64,000 bases of DNA from Alistipes sp. (GCA_017624955.1 JAGAMA010000024.1:1-64000); one strand, 5' to 3'; positions 1-8,957 are shown, counted from the stretch's first letter. Numbers and translations are program-made. The notes: generated by a model from the letters alone, not told the origin.

Positions 1-132
1 AATATGTATCAAAAATATGTGGAAATTTGGGAACCATCAAAAAGCAGCCTGAAAGTGTTAAATTTTAGAATGCACTGATAATTAAAGGTTTATATTTGGT
101 TATTTCTGAATAGTTTTGGTTGTTTGGGGCTT

Positions 133-1992
133 CTAAATACATTTATGAAAAGCACCATAACCAATCGTGGTCAAACTCTCCGGCAAAGTAATACACGTTA
201 AGCCCTTGCAACTGTAAAAAGCATACGAACCTATTAAGGTAACACCCTCCATAATCTCAATTTCCGAGAACAATGAACCTCGCAAAGGGGAATGGTCCGG
301 TGATTCGCTACTAGGCAAATTACAACATACAGTTAGTTTACCTGTACAGCCTTCAAAAGCAGAGCTGCCAATCCGTTTTAAACTCTTCGGTAATTTAATA
401 CTCGTCAAGCTCGTGCAACCGGAAAAAGCAGAACTGGATATCGAGGTCAAACCCTCCGGTAAATCGATGCTCGTCAAACCCGTGCAACCGGAAAAAGCAC
501 GATCGGCTATCGAGGTCAAACCCTCCGGTAAATCGATGCTCGTCAAGCTCGTGCAACGGTAAAAAGTAGCATTACCAATCGTGGTCAAACTCTCTGGCAA
601 AGTAATATTCGTTAAGCCCGTGCAACCAGAAAAAGCAGAATTGGATATCGAGGTCCACCCCTCAGGCAAAGTAATACTCGTCAAGCCCGTGCAACCGGAA
701 AAAGCATAGCTACCAATCGAGGTTAAACCCTCTGGCAAAGTAATATTCGTTAAGCCCGTGCAACCGGAAAAGACTGAGCCATATATCTTGGTCAAACCCT
801 CCGGCAAAGTAATACTCGTGAAGCCCGTGCAATCTCGGAAAGCATAATCTTCTATCGTCGTCAGACAGTTCGGCAACCACACATGCGTAATAGGATCTAA
901 GCCGTCGAATGCGTTTGCGACAATCTTTGTTACATCATTGTCAAACACCAATTTACCGATACCGTTCTCGTAGGTGTGAGCCATCAAATTGGCATTTGTC
1001 AGCGTTTCGGTAGCAAGAACAACTGCAAAATCGTATTTGGTTTTGTACCAAATCTGATTATTCGGCACCTCGTATGTTACCACGGGTGTATCATCCACAC
1101 CCGAATCTTCGTCCTCCTCGGTCGGTGCATCTTGGTCGCAAACAACCTGCAAGGCGGGCATATTTTTACTGATATTGCGTGTAAACGTTTGTTTCGAGGT
1201 AGTACTCTTTTCATACATCTTATTATTGGTATCGACAACCCGAATTGTGAAGCCTTTCTCAAAGACCGTTGGAGGAACTACCAACCAAAACGCGGTGGCA
1301 GCATCTTCCGACTCTCCAATTTTAACACCTTGCGCACAATCGAGTTTCAAAGTCGTGGCGGTTGCACCTGCCTCCCACTCCAGCGTAGGATTACCCTCAA
1401 AGGCAGGGGTAATTTTAGCCATACCGGCTATAGCTTCATCGTTGTTACCCTGCAACGTGATACGCTTCACGGTTACATCGCTGCCATATAGATTCAATTT
1501 TAGATAGCCACATACGTTTTTGAACTGCAAAAACATATCCGAGGTCGATTCCGTAACGGCCACCATAGTATTGGCATTAAGGCCAAAAGAATCCTCTGCA
1601 TAGCTTTGCATTGCGGGCATCGAAAGTTTGAAATAGCCTTCTGTTTCGAGTAATGTAGAGGAACTGAAGGGATAGACAGCATAGTTGGCAGATACCTTTT
1701 CGGCCGTATAAAAGCCATCCGTCGATTTTTGTGCAAAACCACCTGCCGTTGAACCCGTTGCCCCTGTAAAAGCGAATTCACGGTTGTAGTTCTCGCCAAC
1801 AAATATCGAAATGCGGTCATCATTTGTCCATCGCATTTTTGCGCCCTCATCCAAATAGGTACGCGAATCGACACATTCGACCGATGCATAGAACTCGGGC
1901 GATCCCTTTTCGGGGGATACAACATCATTGATACCAGCCTTATCGCACCCAACAAACGCTACGGAAAGCAGAAATATAAAAAGCTTTTTCAT
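133..1992 (-). CDS. BspA-like leucine-rich repeat lipoprotein, C-terminus apparently cut short
   Basis: Predicted surface lipoprotein of 619 residues. The start at 1992 is chosen because it gives a lipoprotein signal (MKKLFIFLLSVAFVGC, Cys16); an upstream in-frame ATG would add a charged tail with no signal. Residues about 20-330 form an N-terminal region shared with the second BspA protein at 30265-32988 (both have RTYLD, MRW and YNREFAFTG blocks). From about residue 350 to the end there are BspA-type LRRs of 23 residues, consensus LTSIxxxAFSGCTGLTSITLPEG. The protein stops inside a repeat (AFHKCI), whereas the second copy ends with the usual BspA closing motif (VPTESVAAYK). This one may therefore have lost its 3' end. 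BspA proteins elsewhere bind host matrix or other bacteria; the ligand here is unknown. A 38-residue peptide gene lies just upstream on the same strand. Confidence 0.85.
   Translation of the reverse strand: MKKLFIFLLSVAFVGCDKAGINDVVSPEKGSPEFYASVECVDSRTYLDEGAKMRWTNDDRISIFVGENYNREFAFTGATGSTAGGFAQKSTDGFYTAEKVSANYAVYPFSSSTLLETEGYFKLSMPAMQSYAEDSFGLNANTMVAVTESTSDMFLQFKNVCGYLKLNLYGSDVTVKRITLQGNNDEAIAGMAKITPAFEGNPTLEWEAGATATTLKLDCAQGVKIGESEDAATAFWLVVPPTVFEKGFTIRVVDTNNKMYEKSTTSKQTFTRNISKNMPALQVVCDQDAPTEEDEDSGVDDTPVVTYEVPNNQIWYKTKYDFAVVLATETLTNANLMAHTYENGIGKLVFDNDVTKIVANAFDGLDPITHVWLPNCLTTIEDYAFRDCTGFTSITLPEGLTKIYGSVFSGCTGLTNITLPEGLTSIGSYAFSGCTGLTSITLPEGWTSISNSAFSGCTGLTNITLPESLTTIGNATFYRCTSLTSIDLPEGLTSIADRAFSGCTGLTSIDLPEGLTSISSSAFSGCTSLTSIKLPKSLKRIGSSAFEGCTGKLTVCCNLPSSESPDHSPLRGSLFSEIEIMEGVTLIGSYAFYSCKGLTCITLPESLTTIGYGAFHKCI
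400..850. repeat. 69-bp tandem repeats encoding the LRRs
   Basis: A block resembling GTGCAACCGGAAAAAGCA recurs every 69 bp (near 413, 482, 551, 620, 689, 758 and 827). This is the DNA basis of the 23-residue LRRs. Several units are nearly identical at the nucleotide level, so copy number could change by slippage or recombination. Confidence 0.85.
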
Positions 1993-2005
1993 AATACTGC
2001 AGTTT

Positions 2006-2122
2006 TTACTCCCACTTACCTTCCTCCGAACCCGGATTCTCCAACTGCGAATCTGCGAATCCTTTTTCCACAGCAATTTCCAGCACCTCGGCTTCGGGTG
2101 CGATGTACTTTTCGTTCTTCAT
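2006..2122 (-). CDS. Small peptide gene (38 aa) preceding BspA-like lipoprotein
   Basis: A 38-residue reading frame beginning MKNEKYIAPEAEVLEIAVE and ending in GKWE. It is recognised because a homologous 36-residue frame sits in the same place (33002-33112) before the other BspA-like gene. The first 22 residues differ at a single position (Lys/Gln at residue 20), while the tails are unlike in sequence but both acidic. There is no signal peptide, Cys or membrane segment. The gap to the BspA start is 13 bp, so the two genes are probably co-transcribed. Peptides with a PExEVxEIxVExGF core recur in Bacteroidales genomes as short accessory or precursor genes (from memory). Function is unknown. Confidence 0.7.
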   Translation of the reverse strand: MKNEKYIAPEAEVLEIAVEKGFADSQLENPGSEEGKWE

Positions 2123-2385
2123 TGTTTAGGTATTTCGTTTGTTTGCCGTAGCGACCCCGATGCGGCGGTTTGGGTAAAAAGAAAGTGTGGAGCCGAATCG
2201 TCTATCTGAATGGAGGTTCTGGAATACCTTAGCACAAATAAACAATACCCCACACCGTATAGCACATACAGATAGTATGCCTATAGACGGTGATGAGTGT
2301 CTTTGCCTCCTTGTGTTCTAAAATCGCCAAATTTTACTGTCAAGGATTAGCGAAACACTTTCACTAATAAATATGTACGCAACCT
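2041..2385 (-). repeat. Leader region homologous to 33031-33395
   Basis: Read on the minus strand, this stretch covers the 5' part of the peptide gene and its upstream leader. It matches 33031-33395 closely over the peptide start and a block containing CGATGCGGCGGTTTGGG, then more loosely further upstream. Between the two loci a hairpin is kept at the same position although its sequence differs: arms around 2266-2305 here, and around 33240-33307 in the other copy. This suggests a conserved leader RNA or operator region rather than chance similarity. Confidence 0.7.
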
Positions 2386-2642
2386 CAGTGGATTGCAACA
2401 ACAAAATTATAAACTATTTGCGAAACATCCAACGATAACGCCCTTTTTCATGGCTTTGAAGGGGAGATATTATAAAAAATTAGAGAGGAGGGAATGAGAA
2501 ATATATTTGATGCATCAATCGAGGATGCTTTTTATCGAAAAACGATATAATATGAATTTTTTTTCTATCTTTGTAAGTTGAAGAGAAAGTCTTCGTTTGG
2601 AAAAAGAGGATAAAATGAAATAAACAATAAAAAACAACCAAG
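2386..2642. other. Intergenic region, AT-rich
   Basis: This region lies between the divergent BspA leader and the sialidase-like gene. It holds the promoter at 2566-2573. No other gene or strong repeat was seen. Confidence 0.6.
2566..2573 (+). promoter_or_regulatory. Bacteroidota-type -7 element (TATCTTTG)
   Basis: TATCTTTG matches the TAnnTTTG -7 consensus and lies 69 bp before the start of the BNR-repeat lipoprotein gene at 2643. The sequence before that start is A-rich (AATAAAAAACAACCAAG), as usual in this phylum. Confidence 0.6.
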
Positions 2643-3809
2643 ATGAAAAAACTCTTTTTATGGCTGACTCTGCCTGTTTTGGTGGCAGCATGTGCCCCGA
2701 AGGCACCCGAAGTTCCCGCCTCGAAGCAGGCGATTGTACTCGAGGAGCTTGTCTTTGAGAATCAACTCACGCGCGATTGTCACGCCTCGTCGCTCATGGA
2801 GCTCGAAAATGGCGATCTGCTCTGCACCTGGTTCGGAGGTACGCGCGAAAGCCATCCCGACGTACAGATTTGGGTGGCACGCAAGCCCATCGGCGGCGTG
2901 TGGAGCGAGCCGGTTGCCGTAGCCAAGGCCGAGGAGGATCTCGGTGGTTCGGTCTTCAACCCCGTATTCGTACAGCTCGGTGGCGATACGATCCAGCTCT
3001 TCTACCTCTCGCCCGATATCAACGACGGTCGTGTGATGACCTCGTGCGATGGCGGTAAGACGTGGGGTGCTTCGACGGCCCTGGATAAGGAGTTCACGGG
3101 TCCACTGGTAAACAAGCCCCTCTACCTGGCCGACGGTACAATCCTGGCCGGTGGCTCGATGGAGGGCGGCCCGGGTTGGCGCATCCATGTCGAGCGCTCG
3201 GAGGATCAGGGTAAAACCTGGACCCGCACCCCGATTTTGAACGACCCGCAGGAGTTCAAGCTCATTCAGCCCACCTTCCTCAAGCACTCCGAGGAGAAGA
3301 TTCAGCTCCTGGCCCGTTCGGGTGGCAAGACCCCCGATACGAAGATTGCCCAGTGCTGGTCGGAGGATGGAGGTCGCACCTGGTCGGAGGTTACGAACAC
3401 GACCCTCCCGAACAACAACTCGGCTATCGATGCCGTGACGCTCAAGGATGGTCGCCACCTGTTGATCTACAATCACTCGACGCGCGAGGATGAGACGTGC
3501 GGTCGCAAGGGTCGCGGTATTCTGACCCTGGCCGTTACGGAGGATGGCGTGAATTGGGAGGCTGCCGCCGTGCTGGAGTACAGAACGGGTGCCGTGCAAT
3601 ACTCCTACCCCTCGATCATCCAGACGAAGGATGGCCTGGTGCATATCTCCTACTCGTGGCACCGCAAGCGCATCAAGCATGTGGTGGTGGATCCCGCGAA
3701 GATCAAGGGTGTGCCCATCGTCGATGGTGTATGGCCCAAGGAGGAGATGCCGTGGATTATCAGCCGGGACTCGATGGCCGTAAACAGCGGTACGGAGGTT
3801 AAGCAGTAA
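2643..3809 (+). CDS. Sialidase-like BNR-repeat (BNR_2) lipoprotein
   Basis: A 388-residue lipoprotein (MKKLFLWLTLPVLVAAC, Cys17). The mature part is a single six-bladed-propeller domain of the BNR_2 type. It opens with an HASSLMELENGDLLCTWFGG block and a GTRESHPDVQIW block characteristic of this group, and carries Asp-box motifs (SxDxGxTW) at SCDGGKTW, SEDQGKTW and SEDGGRTW plus a weaker TEDGVNW. Classical GH33 sialidases carry an FRIP/RIP arginine motif near the N-terminus that is not evident here, so sialidase activity should not be assumed. The family is often annotated exo-alpha-sialidase, and a role in host or plant glycan breakdown at the cell surface is plausible. sppA follows 36 bp downstream. 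Confidence 0.8.
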   Translation: MKKLFLWLTLPVLVAACAPKAPEVPASKQAIVLEELVFENQLTRDCHASSLMELENGDLLCTWFGGTRESHPDVQIWVARKPIGGVWSEPVAVAKAEEDLGGSVFNPVFVQLGGDTIQLFYLSPDINDGRVMTSCDGGKTWGASTALDKEFTGPLVNKPLYLADGTILAGGSMEGGPGWRIHVERSEDQGKTWTRTPILNDPQEFKLIQPTFLKHSEEKIQLLARSGGKTPDTKIAQCWSEDGGRTWSEVTNTTLPNNNSAIDAVTLKDGRHLLIYNHSTREDETCGRKGRGILTLAVTEDGVNWEAAAVLEYRTGAVQYSYPSIIQTKDGLVHISYSWHRKRIKHVVVDPAKIKGVPIVDGVWPKEEMPWIISRDSMAVNSGTEVKQ

Positions 3810-3845
3810 ACAAAACAAGAATCAGTTACACAAAAAGTTAGGTAT

Positions 3846-5627
3846 ATGAAATTCGTAAAGGTATTTTTGGCCTCTTTGTTGGCCTTTGTCGTAGGAACAT
3901 TCGTTTGTTTCTTCCTTTGGATCATGATTTTGGTCGGCATGGCCGCTTCGATGGGTGGTGGCTCGACGGAGCCCGTGACCGATAACACGATTCTCAAGAT
4001 CGACTTCTCGGAGATGATCACCGATTCGCCCTCGACGAACCCCTTTGCCGCGATCGACTTCCAGACGATGCAGGCTACGCCGCAGCTCTCGTTCTTCTCG
4101 GCGCTGCGTGCCATCGATGCTGCCGCCACGGACGACCGCATCAAGGGTATCTACCTGCGCATGAACGGCATGGGCGGTTTCTCGGATACGGCCCAGGCCG
4201 AGGAGTTCCGTGCTACCCTCAAGCAGTTCAAGGAGAGCGGTAAGTTTATCATTTCGTACAACGAGACCTATAGCCAGGGTCAATACTACCTGGCTACGGT
4301 GGCCGACAAGATCTACATGCAGCCCGAGGGTTCGTTCGACTGGATGGGTATGGCGTCGCAGTCGTTGTTCTTCAAGGGTCTGCTCGACAAGCTGGGCGTT
4401 GAGGTGGAGATCTTCCGCCCGACGGTCTGCAAGTATAAGAGTGCCGTGGAGCCCTACTTCCTGACCAAGATGTCGCCCGAGAATCGTGCCCAGATGCAGT
4501 CGCTCGTGAACTCGATGTGGGGAACGATCACGACCACCATTTCCGAGGCGCGCGGTATCTCGGTCGAGGAGCTGAACCGCCTGGCCGATGAGCTGGCCGT
4601 GATGCTGCCCGAGGAGGCACTCAACGCGAAGATGATCGACGGCACGAAGTACGAGGATGAGATGGAGACGGTGTTCGAGGAGCTGGGCGTGGAGAAGGGC
4701 CTGGATGATGAGCTGAACTTCGTCTCGCTGGGTGGCTACGCCTCGCAGGTGGGTCCCGATACGAAGAAGATGACCGCCCCCGAGGTGGCTATCGTCTATG
4801 CCGAGGGTCAGATCGTCGATGGCGAGGGTACGGATGGCAACATCTACGGCAACACGCTGGCAGCCAAGCTCCGCGAGGTGCGCCTCGACGAGCATGTAAA
4901 GTCGGTGGTCGTGCGTGTCAATTCGCCGGGCGGCTCGGCCTTGGCTTCGGATCTGATTTGGCGTGAGATGGAGCTGCTGAAGGCCGTTAAGCCCGTCATC
5001 GTTTCGATGGGTGGCTATGCTGCCAGCGGTGGTTACTATATCTCGGCTCCGGCCGATGCCATCGTGGCCGATAAGACGACCCTCACGGGTTCGATAGGTG
5101 TCTTCGGTATGATTCCCAATGCCGGCAAGGCGCTGGAGAAGAAGCTCGGCGTGACGGTCGATGTCGTAAAGACCAACACGTCGGCCGGTGTGACCCCCTT
5201 TATGCCGATGACTTCGGTGGAGAAGCGCGCCCTGATGCGCTCGGTGGATCGCGTCTATGAGCGCTTCACGGGCCTGGTGGCCGATGGTCGCAACCTGCCT
5301 TTGGAGAAGGTGCTCGATATCGCCGGTGGCCGTGTATGGTCGGGCGAGGAGGCCCTGAAGATCGGCCTGGTGGATATGAACGGCGGTCTGAAGGAGGCCA
5401 TTGCCGTAGCCGTGGAGAAGGCCGGCCTGGGTGAGGAGTACCGCATCGAGGAGAAGGTGGATGCTCCGACCGGATTGGCCGCTTACATGTCGGCATTCTC
5501 GGCACGCGTGAAGGCTTCGTGGGAGGCCTCGGAGCTGGGCGTGGCGCTGAAGGAGTACCGCTACCTGCAGGAGGCCATGTCGCAGACGGGCGTTGTGATG
5601 TACTCGCCCTACAAGGTGGAGTTTTAA
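3846..5627 (+). CDS. sppA: Signal peptide peptidase SppA (67K type)
   Basis: A 593-residue membrane-anchored serine protease that degrades cleaved signal peptides, built from two tandem S49 domains like the E. coli 67-kDa enzyme. Residues 5-35 form the single N-terminal membrane anchor. The N-terminal domain carries the general-base lysine in YKSAVEPYF (Lys198). The C-terminal domain carries VRVNSPGGSA (oxyanion region) and the nucleophile in GGYAASGGYYIS (Ser394). Both dyad residues are present, so the enzyme should be active at the periplasmic face. It sits between exported hydrolase genes, 18 bp before a DUF1593 gene, and may be co-transcribed with them. Confidence 0.95.
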   Translation: MKFVKVFLASLLAFVVGTFVCFFLWIMILVGMAASMGGGSTEPVTDNTILKIDFSEMITDSPSTNPFAAIDFQTMQATPQLSFFSALRAIDAAATDDRIKGIYLRMNGMGGFSDTAQAEEFRATLKQFKESGKFIISYNETYSQGQYYLATVADKIYMQPEGSFDWMGMASQSLFFKGLLDKLGVEVEIFRPTVCKYKSAVEPYFLTKMSPENRAQMQSLVNSMWGTITTTISEARGISVEELNRLADELAVMLPEEALNAKMIDGTKYEDEMETVFEELGVEKGLDDELNFVSLGGYASQVGPDTKKMTAPEVAIVYAEGQIVDGEGTDGNIYGNTLAAKLREVRLDEHVKSVVVRVNSPGGSALASDLIWREMELLKAVKPVIVSMGGYAASGGYYISAPADAIVADKTTLTGSIGVFGMIPNAGKALEKKLGVTVDVVKTNTSAGVTPFMPMTSVEKRALMRSVDRVYERFTGLVADGRNLPLEKVLDIAGGRVWSGEEALKIGLVDMNGGLKEAIAVAVEKAGLGEEYRIEEKVDAPTGLAAYMSAFSARVKASWEASELGVALKEYRYLQEAMSQTGVVMYSPYKVEF

Positions 5628-5645
5628 TAGAAAATAGGCAAGAAT

Positions 5646-7061
5646 ATGAAACGATTAACCCTTCTTTTGCTGTTGCTTTGTGGGGTGTGTACCCATGCAG
5701 TGGCAGCAAACACCGAAAAGTTGCGCGTTGTGGTGCTGACCGATATTGAGAATGAGCCCGACGATGCGATGTCGCTGGTGCGCTTTCTCACCTACTCCAA
5801 CCAGTGGGATGTCGAAGGGTTGATCGCCACCACCTCGGTACACCAAAAGGACGAGATTGCCACCTGGCGTATCCACGAGATTGTGGAGGCCTACGGCAAG
5901 GTGCAAAAGAACCTCTCGAAGCACGAAAAGGGTTTTCCGACGGAGCGTTACCTGCGCTCGATCACGAAGGAGGGCTACCCCGATTACGGCATGCGTGCCG
6001 TAGGCGAGGGGATGGACTCCGAGGGCTCGGAGCACCTGATCCATATCTTCGACAAGGAGGATGAGCGACCCGTCTGGGTCTTGGTGTGGGGTGGCCCGAA
6101 CTGCCTGGCCCAGGCCTTGTGGAAGCTGAAGCGCGAGCGCACCGAAGAGGAGGTTGCGGCCCTTACCAAAAAGCTGCGCGTCTATACCATCTCGGATCAG
6201 GACGACAGCGGTATGTGGATTCGCAAGACCTTCCCCGAGCTCTTCTACATCGTCAGCCCGGGTTATAACAAGCTGGGTGCATACCACTACGCTACCTGGA
6301 GCGGTATCGCGGGCGATAAATTCCATGCCCGTTTCGGAGGTGCGGAGTTTGAGCTGGTGGATAACCCCTGGCTCGATGAAAACATCCGCAGCAAGGGGCC
6401 GCTGGGGGCGCAATATCCCTGGGTGAAGTACCTCATGGAGGGCGATACGCCGACCTTCCTGATGCTGATCGAGAATGGACTGAACAGCCCCGAAAATCCC
6501 AACTGGGGTAGCTGGGGTGGTCGTTACGAATACTACCTGCCGCCCACGCATCGCTGGTATGCCGAGCCGGAGGTGCGCCCGATTTGGACCGATGCGATGG
6601 ATGAGGTGCTCGGTGTTGATGGCGAGTGGCACACCACGAACCACGCCACCATTTGGCGCTGGCGACGTGCCTTCCAGCACGACTTTGCCGCCCGCATGGA
6701 TTGGACGATTAAGCCCTATGACGAGGCAAACCACCCCCCTGTGGCAAAGGTTGCAGGCGAGGAGCGCCGCACGGCCAAGGTGGGTGATCGCATCGAGCTG
6801 AGCGCCGTCGGGTCGAGTGATCCGGATGGTGATGCGTTGAGCTACCGTTGGTTCTACTACCCCGAGGCCGGTACATTTGCCTACGAAGCTTCGCGCACGG
6901 GTGCACCCCTGAAGATCAACAACGACAACGAGGCCGAGGCTTGGTTTACCGTACCCCGCACCGTGCGCACGGGTACGATGCACATCATCCTGGAGGTGAC
7001 CGATAAAGGAGCCCCTGCCCTGACTCGCTATCGCCGTGTAATTATTGACGTCACCGAATAA
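5646..7061 (+). CDS. Exported DUF1593 protein: nucleoside-hydrolase-like plus C-terminal beta domain
   Basis: A 471-residue exported protein with a signal peptide ([20 protein letters not shown]). Residues 25-350 match the DUF1593/Sde182 nucleoside-hydrolase-like domain: an N-terminal [16 protein letters not shown] motif resembles the Asp-rich metal site of nucleoside hydrolases (DxxxxxDDxxA), followed by [14 protein letters not shown] and [11 protein letters not shown] blocks. Residues about 370-471 form a beta-rich domain ([20 protein letters not shown]) like the Sde182 C-terminal domain. The family was named from a cellulose-binding protein of Saccharophagus; the true substrate is not established. 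A diverged paralogue follows 14 bp later. Confidence 0.85.
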   Translation: MKRLTLLLLLLCGVCTHAVAANTEKLRVVVLTDIENEPDDAMSLVRFLTYSNQWDVEGLIATTSVHQKDEIATWRIHEIVEAYGKVQKNLSKHEKGFPTERYLRSITKEGYPDYGMRAVGEGMDSEGSEHLIHIFDKEDERPVWVLVWGGPNCLAQALWKLKRERTEEEVAALTKKLRVYTISDQDDSGMWIRKTFPELFYIVSPGYNKLGAYHYATWSGIAGDKFHARFGGAEFELVDNPWLDENIRSKGPLGAQYPWVKYLMEGDTPTFLMLIENGLNSPENPNWGSWGGRYEYYLPPTHRWYAEPEVRPIWTDAMDEVLGVDGEWHTTNHATIWRWRRAFQHDFAARMDWTIKPYDEANHPPVAKVAGEERRTAKVGDRIELSAVGSSDPDGDALSYRWFYYPEAGTFAYEASRTGAPLKINNDNEAEAWFTVPRTVRTGTMHIILEVTDKGAPALTRYRRVIIDVTE

Positions 7062-7075
7062 CACAAGTTTACTTT

Positions 7076-8347
7076 ATGAAAAAGATAGCATTTTTAGGCT
7101 TGATGTTGCTGCTCCTGGCGGCGTGTGACTCGGTGTCTGAAACGACGAAATACCGCGTCTTGGTTTCGACCGACATTGGCGGTACGGATCCCGACGACAA
7201 TCAGTCGATGGCTCATCTTTTGATGTATAGCGACAGCTATCGGTTGGAGGGCATAATCTCTTCACCATCGTATGGTGATGGCAACAAGGAGGAGATTCTG
7301 CGCATGATCGATCTCTACGAAAAGGATTTTCCGGAACTCCGTACGCAATACCCCGACCTGATGTCGCCCGAAGCACTGCGAGCTATCACGAAGCAGGGGC
7401 GCAAGGGAGCTGCTCCGATGTGTGGTTACGAACAGCCGACCGAGGGATCGGAGTGGATCGTGCAATGCGCTCGGCAATCGACCGACGAGCCGCTTTATCT
7501 CTTGGTGTGGGGTGGTTTGGAGGATGTGGCACAAGCACTTCACGATGCTCCTGATATCGCCGATAGGATCCGCATCTATTGGATCGGAGGTCCCAACAAA
7601 AAGTGGAGCGTCAATAGCTACCTCTACCTCGTAGAAAACCACCCGAATCTCTGGTTTATCGAGTGTAACGCCGCCTATCGTGGTTTTATATCCGCTAGTG
7701 GTGAAGAACCCGATTATGAGTCCTATTTCGACCGTGTTATGGCCGAAGCCGGTCACTTGGGACCCGATTTTGGCAACTACTACGAAGGCAATATTAAGAT
7801 GGGAGACACCCCCACGTTGCTCTATGTGATGCAGGGTGATCCTAACGATCCAACCTCGGAGAGCTGGGGCGGAAAGTTTGAGCCGCAACACCACTCGCCT
7901 CGTACGGTCTTTCATCGTTCCACAACCGAGGCTGATACGGTGGCTTGCTACTCGATCATCGAGTGGCGATTCCGAGGGCCCAAAATCGATCGAGAGGTGG
8001 GCTCTCCCGTTATGACGGCCACGATCGATCGCCAACCGTGGGCGGGTTACTACCTTGGCGATGGCGTGTATATGTTGCGTTATTGCCCCAAACAACCCGC
8101 TTCGTTGGACTATGTCATTGCGTCGGATATCAAGGAGCTTGACGGACTTTCAGGTCGCTTTACTGTAAGTGGCGAGTGGCCGGGTCAGCCGACCGAGAAG
8201 GGTTTCACGGTGGGAAAAAATTGGATGACCGATGTGGCGGCCCCCGAATTCTTCGAGGGGAAATGGCAGGGGGCAGTGACGGTACGCAAATGGCGCAAAG
8301 AGGTCTTGGACGATTGGGCCAAAAGATGGCAGGTATTGAAAAAGTAA
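7076..8347 (+). CDS. DUF1593-family nucleoside-hydrolase-like lipoprotein
   Basis: A 423-residue paralogue of the preceding gene, but a lipoprotein (MKKIAFLGLMLLLLAAC, Cys17) rather than a freely exported protein. The N-terminal STDIGGTDPDDNQSMAH motif has the same Asp cluster, and the LLVWGGLEDVAQAL block aligns with the neighbour's [14 protein letters not shown]. The C-terminal 100 residues are beta-rich but shorter and diverged. The tandem arrangement suggests the two act on the same unknown ribosyl- or glycosyl-type substrate, one secreted and one anchored. This is inference from arrangement only. queD begins 14 bp downstream. Confidence 0.8.
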   Translation: MKKIAFLGLMLLLLAACDSVSETTKYRVLVSTDIGGTDPDDNQSMAHLLMYSDSYRLEGIISSPSYGDGNKEEILRMIDLYEKDFPELRTQYPDLMSPEALRAITKQGRKGAAPMCGYEQPTEGSEWIVQCARQSTDEPLYLLVWGGLEDVAQALHDAPDIADRIRIYWIGGPNKKWSVNSYLYLVENHPNLWFIECNAAYRGFISASGEEPDYESYFDRVMAEAGHLGPDFGNYYEGNIKMGDTPTLLYVMQGDPNDPTSESWGGKFEPQHHSPRTVFHRSTTEADTVACYSIIEWRFRGPKIDREVGSPVMTATIDRQPWAGYYLGDGVYMLRYCPKQPASLDYVIASDIKELDGLSGRFTVSGEWPGQPTEKGFTVGKNWMTDVAAPEFFEGKWQGAVTVRKWRKEVLDDWAKRWQVLKK

Positions 8348-8361
8348 GTAAAAAATAGAAG

Positions 8362-8808
8362 ATGGCAAAAATCCGCTTAACCAAAGAGTTTTCATTTGAG
8401 GCTGCCCATGCGTTGGGGGGCTATGACGGGCCGTGCCGTGAGATTCACGGCCACTCGTACCGTCTCTTTGTCACCATCAAGGGCGAACCTTCGACCGACC
8501 CGATGAACCCCAAGCAGGGGATGGTGATGGATTTCGGGGTGCTGAAAAAGATTGTCCACGAGGAGATCATCTCGCGCTTCGACCACGCCCTGGTGTTGCG
8601 TTCGACGGCCGACAAGGAGCTGCTGAAGCTGCTCACGGCGCAGTTCGACAACCTGATCGAGGTCGATTACCAGCCGACCTGCGAGAATATGCTCGACGAC
8701 TTTGCGCGCCGCATCATCGGCCGTCTGCCCGAGGGTGTTACGCTCCACAGCCTCCGCCTGCACGAAACGGCCTCTTCGTATGCCGAGTGGTTTGCGGAGG
8801 ACAATTAA
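8362..8808 (+). CDS. queD: 6-carboxy-5,6,7,8-tetrahydropterin synthase (QueD/PTPS family)
   Basis: A 148-residue enzyme converting 7,8-dihydroneopterin triphosphate to 6-carboxytetrahydropterin in preQ0/queuosine synthesis. The zinc ligands are present: His16 in SFEAAHAL and His29/His31 in the CREIHGHSY motif, with catalytic Cys25 in the CxxxHGH arrangement typical of QueD. MDFGVLKK and the C-terminal LHETASSYAEW match the active-site Asp/Glu blocks. It follows the DUF1593 gene closely, but no functional link is apparent. folE (28470), which makes its substrate, and tgt (61443), which uses the pathway product, are also in the window. Confidence 0.92.
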   Translation: MAKIRLTKEFSFEAAHALGGYDGPCREIHGHSYRLFVTIKGEPSTDPMNPKQGMVMDFGVLKKIVHEEIISRFDHALVLRSTADKELLKLLTAQFDNLIEVDYQPTCENMLDDFARRIIGRLPEGVTLHSLRLHETASSYAEWFAEDN

Positions 8809-8864
8809 GAATTAAAAATTTAGAATTAAGAATTAAAAATTATTAGAGGGGGGAAGGATGAGAT

Positions 8865-8914
8865 ACCTTAAGGGACTTTAAGCAACCTTAAGGAACCTTA
8901 AGCAACTTTACCAC
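8865..8914 (+). repeat. 10-bp phased TTAAGG repeat tract
   Basis: Five units of the form ACyTTAAGsn start exactly 10 bp apart (8865, 8875, 8885, 8895, 8905). The tract follows queD and an AATTAAGAATTAAAAATT stretch, and precedes a pyrimidine tract (CTCTTTGCTCTTCGCTCTTT). Related phased tracts occur near 20727 and 26302. Role unknown. Confidence 0.7.
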
Positions 8915-8957
8915 TTTTTTACCACTCTCTCCTCTTTGCTCTTCGCTCTTTGCTCTT

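Noticed and set aside
400..850. Regular repeats as a CRISPR array
   Set aside because: The repeats are coding, contiguous at 69 bp with no unique spacers, and encode LRRs.
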